NCBI GenBank assembly: GCA_015061545.1
Contig: SUWJ01000027.1
Span: forward strand, 1 to 33,611
DNA: 33,611 nt
DNA from: Lentisphaerota bacterium
GTDB lineage: Bacteria > Verrucomicrobiota > Lentisphaeria > Victivallales > Victivallaceae
Direction: 5' to 3'
The position numbers and the translations under genes were made by a program. Shown piece by piece: positions 33,412 through 33,611 of the stretch. The notes below the pieces were generated by a model. That model was not told the origin of the DNA and made no database searches. It was given only the letters and a program-made list of their open reading frames with translations. Position 1 is the stretch's first letter. Every line of letters starts with the position of its first letter.

Positions 33412-33611
33412 GTGAAGTGCTTTACTGAAAAAACAGATGGAATAATTTCTCATTACGAGTTGGATGAGGAAAATAAAATATTGCATTGCACGGTTCGTTT
33501 CGGGCGTAGGGACATTAGACAGACTCAAATTAAACTGTGCAATCTTGACGCGGAATTTTCTGAAGCTGCTTTCCTGCGTGATTTGCCGGGATGGTCGTTC
33601 AGCTTGGCACT
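33412..33611 (+). CDS. Unknown gene, 5' part only
   Basis: A GTG start at 33412 opens a frame of 66 codons that stays open to the window end. GAGGAGGG (33396-33403) lies 8 nt upstream, one of the strongest ribosome sites in the window, and begins inside the stop codon of the SUKH-like gene. The start reads VKCFTEKTDGIISHYELDE and the end FLRDLPGWSFSLA. I recognise no family. Co-transcription with the SUKH-like gene is likely. Confidence 0.7.
   Translation, partial: MKCFTEKTDGIISHYELDEENKILHCTVRFGRRDIRQTQIKLCNLDAEFSEAAFLRDLPGWSFSLA

Overview
The window reads as chromosomal DNA of a Lentisphaerota/Victivallis-like bacterium (PVC superphylum). This placement is inferred, not searched. It rests on a Victivallis-style type II pseudopilin at the left edge ([24 protein letters not shown] start), a full Bat (MoxR/VWA) locus with fused partners, a secreted GH-like protein of over 1,100 residues, a Ddh-type diaminopimelate dehydrogenase, and -35/-10 promoters of ordinary sigma70 type. 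Gene density is high. No stretch above 300 bases lacks a gene, and I saw no tRNA, rRNA, CRISPR array, insertion sequence or prophage.

Layout. 1-2.5 kb: a pseudopilin (cut by the window edge) and typA, both on minus. 2.7-6.8 kb (plus): folE, then a four-gene cassette made of a lone gcvH, a nitroreductase, an unknown protein and a DUF815-like ATPase. 6.85-15.85 kb: a divergent Bat locus. Leftward are two fusion genes, batD-batE and batB-batC, the latter with a pure 15-bp tandem repeat coding for Gln/Asn. Rightward are moxR, a DUF58 gene, a two-TM protein and batA. 15.87-21.6 kb (minus): a compact operon reading lrp, GH-like secreted protein, M55 D-aminopeptidase, EamA exporter. Ahead of it lie a good promoter and a perfect 17-bp inverted repeat whose arms resemble Lrp boxes. 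21.8-29.3 kb (minus): housekeeping genes recN, argC, rpsI, rplM, ddh, a zinc-ribbon/coiled-coil membrane protein and gltX, several separated by clear hairpin terminators. 29.35-31.3 kb (minus): an ABC exporter translationally coupled to a PqqD-like protein. 31.4-33.6 kb: small, AT-richer, unfamiliar genes including a SUKH-like (SMI1/KNR4) protein, probably accessory.

How genes may work together. The Bat genes probably form a MoxR-VWA envelope complex. The lrp operon looks like a self-regulated unit for processing an external polymer or peptide and moving a small product. The gcvH cassette and the PqqD-ABC pair are the best places to look for undescribed systems. recN is also worth a second look because an intrinsic terminator ends 10 nt before its start codon and no Shine-Dalgarno is visible. 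Functions are assigned from recognised motifs and remembered family features; no database search was possible.
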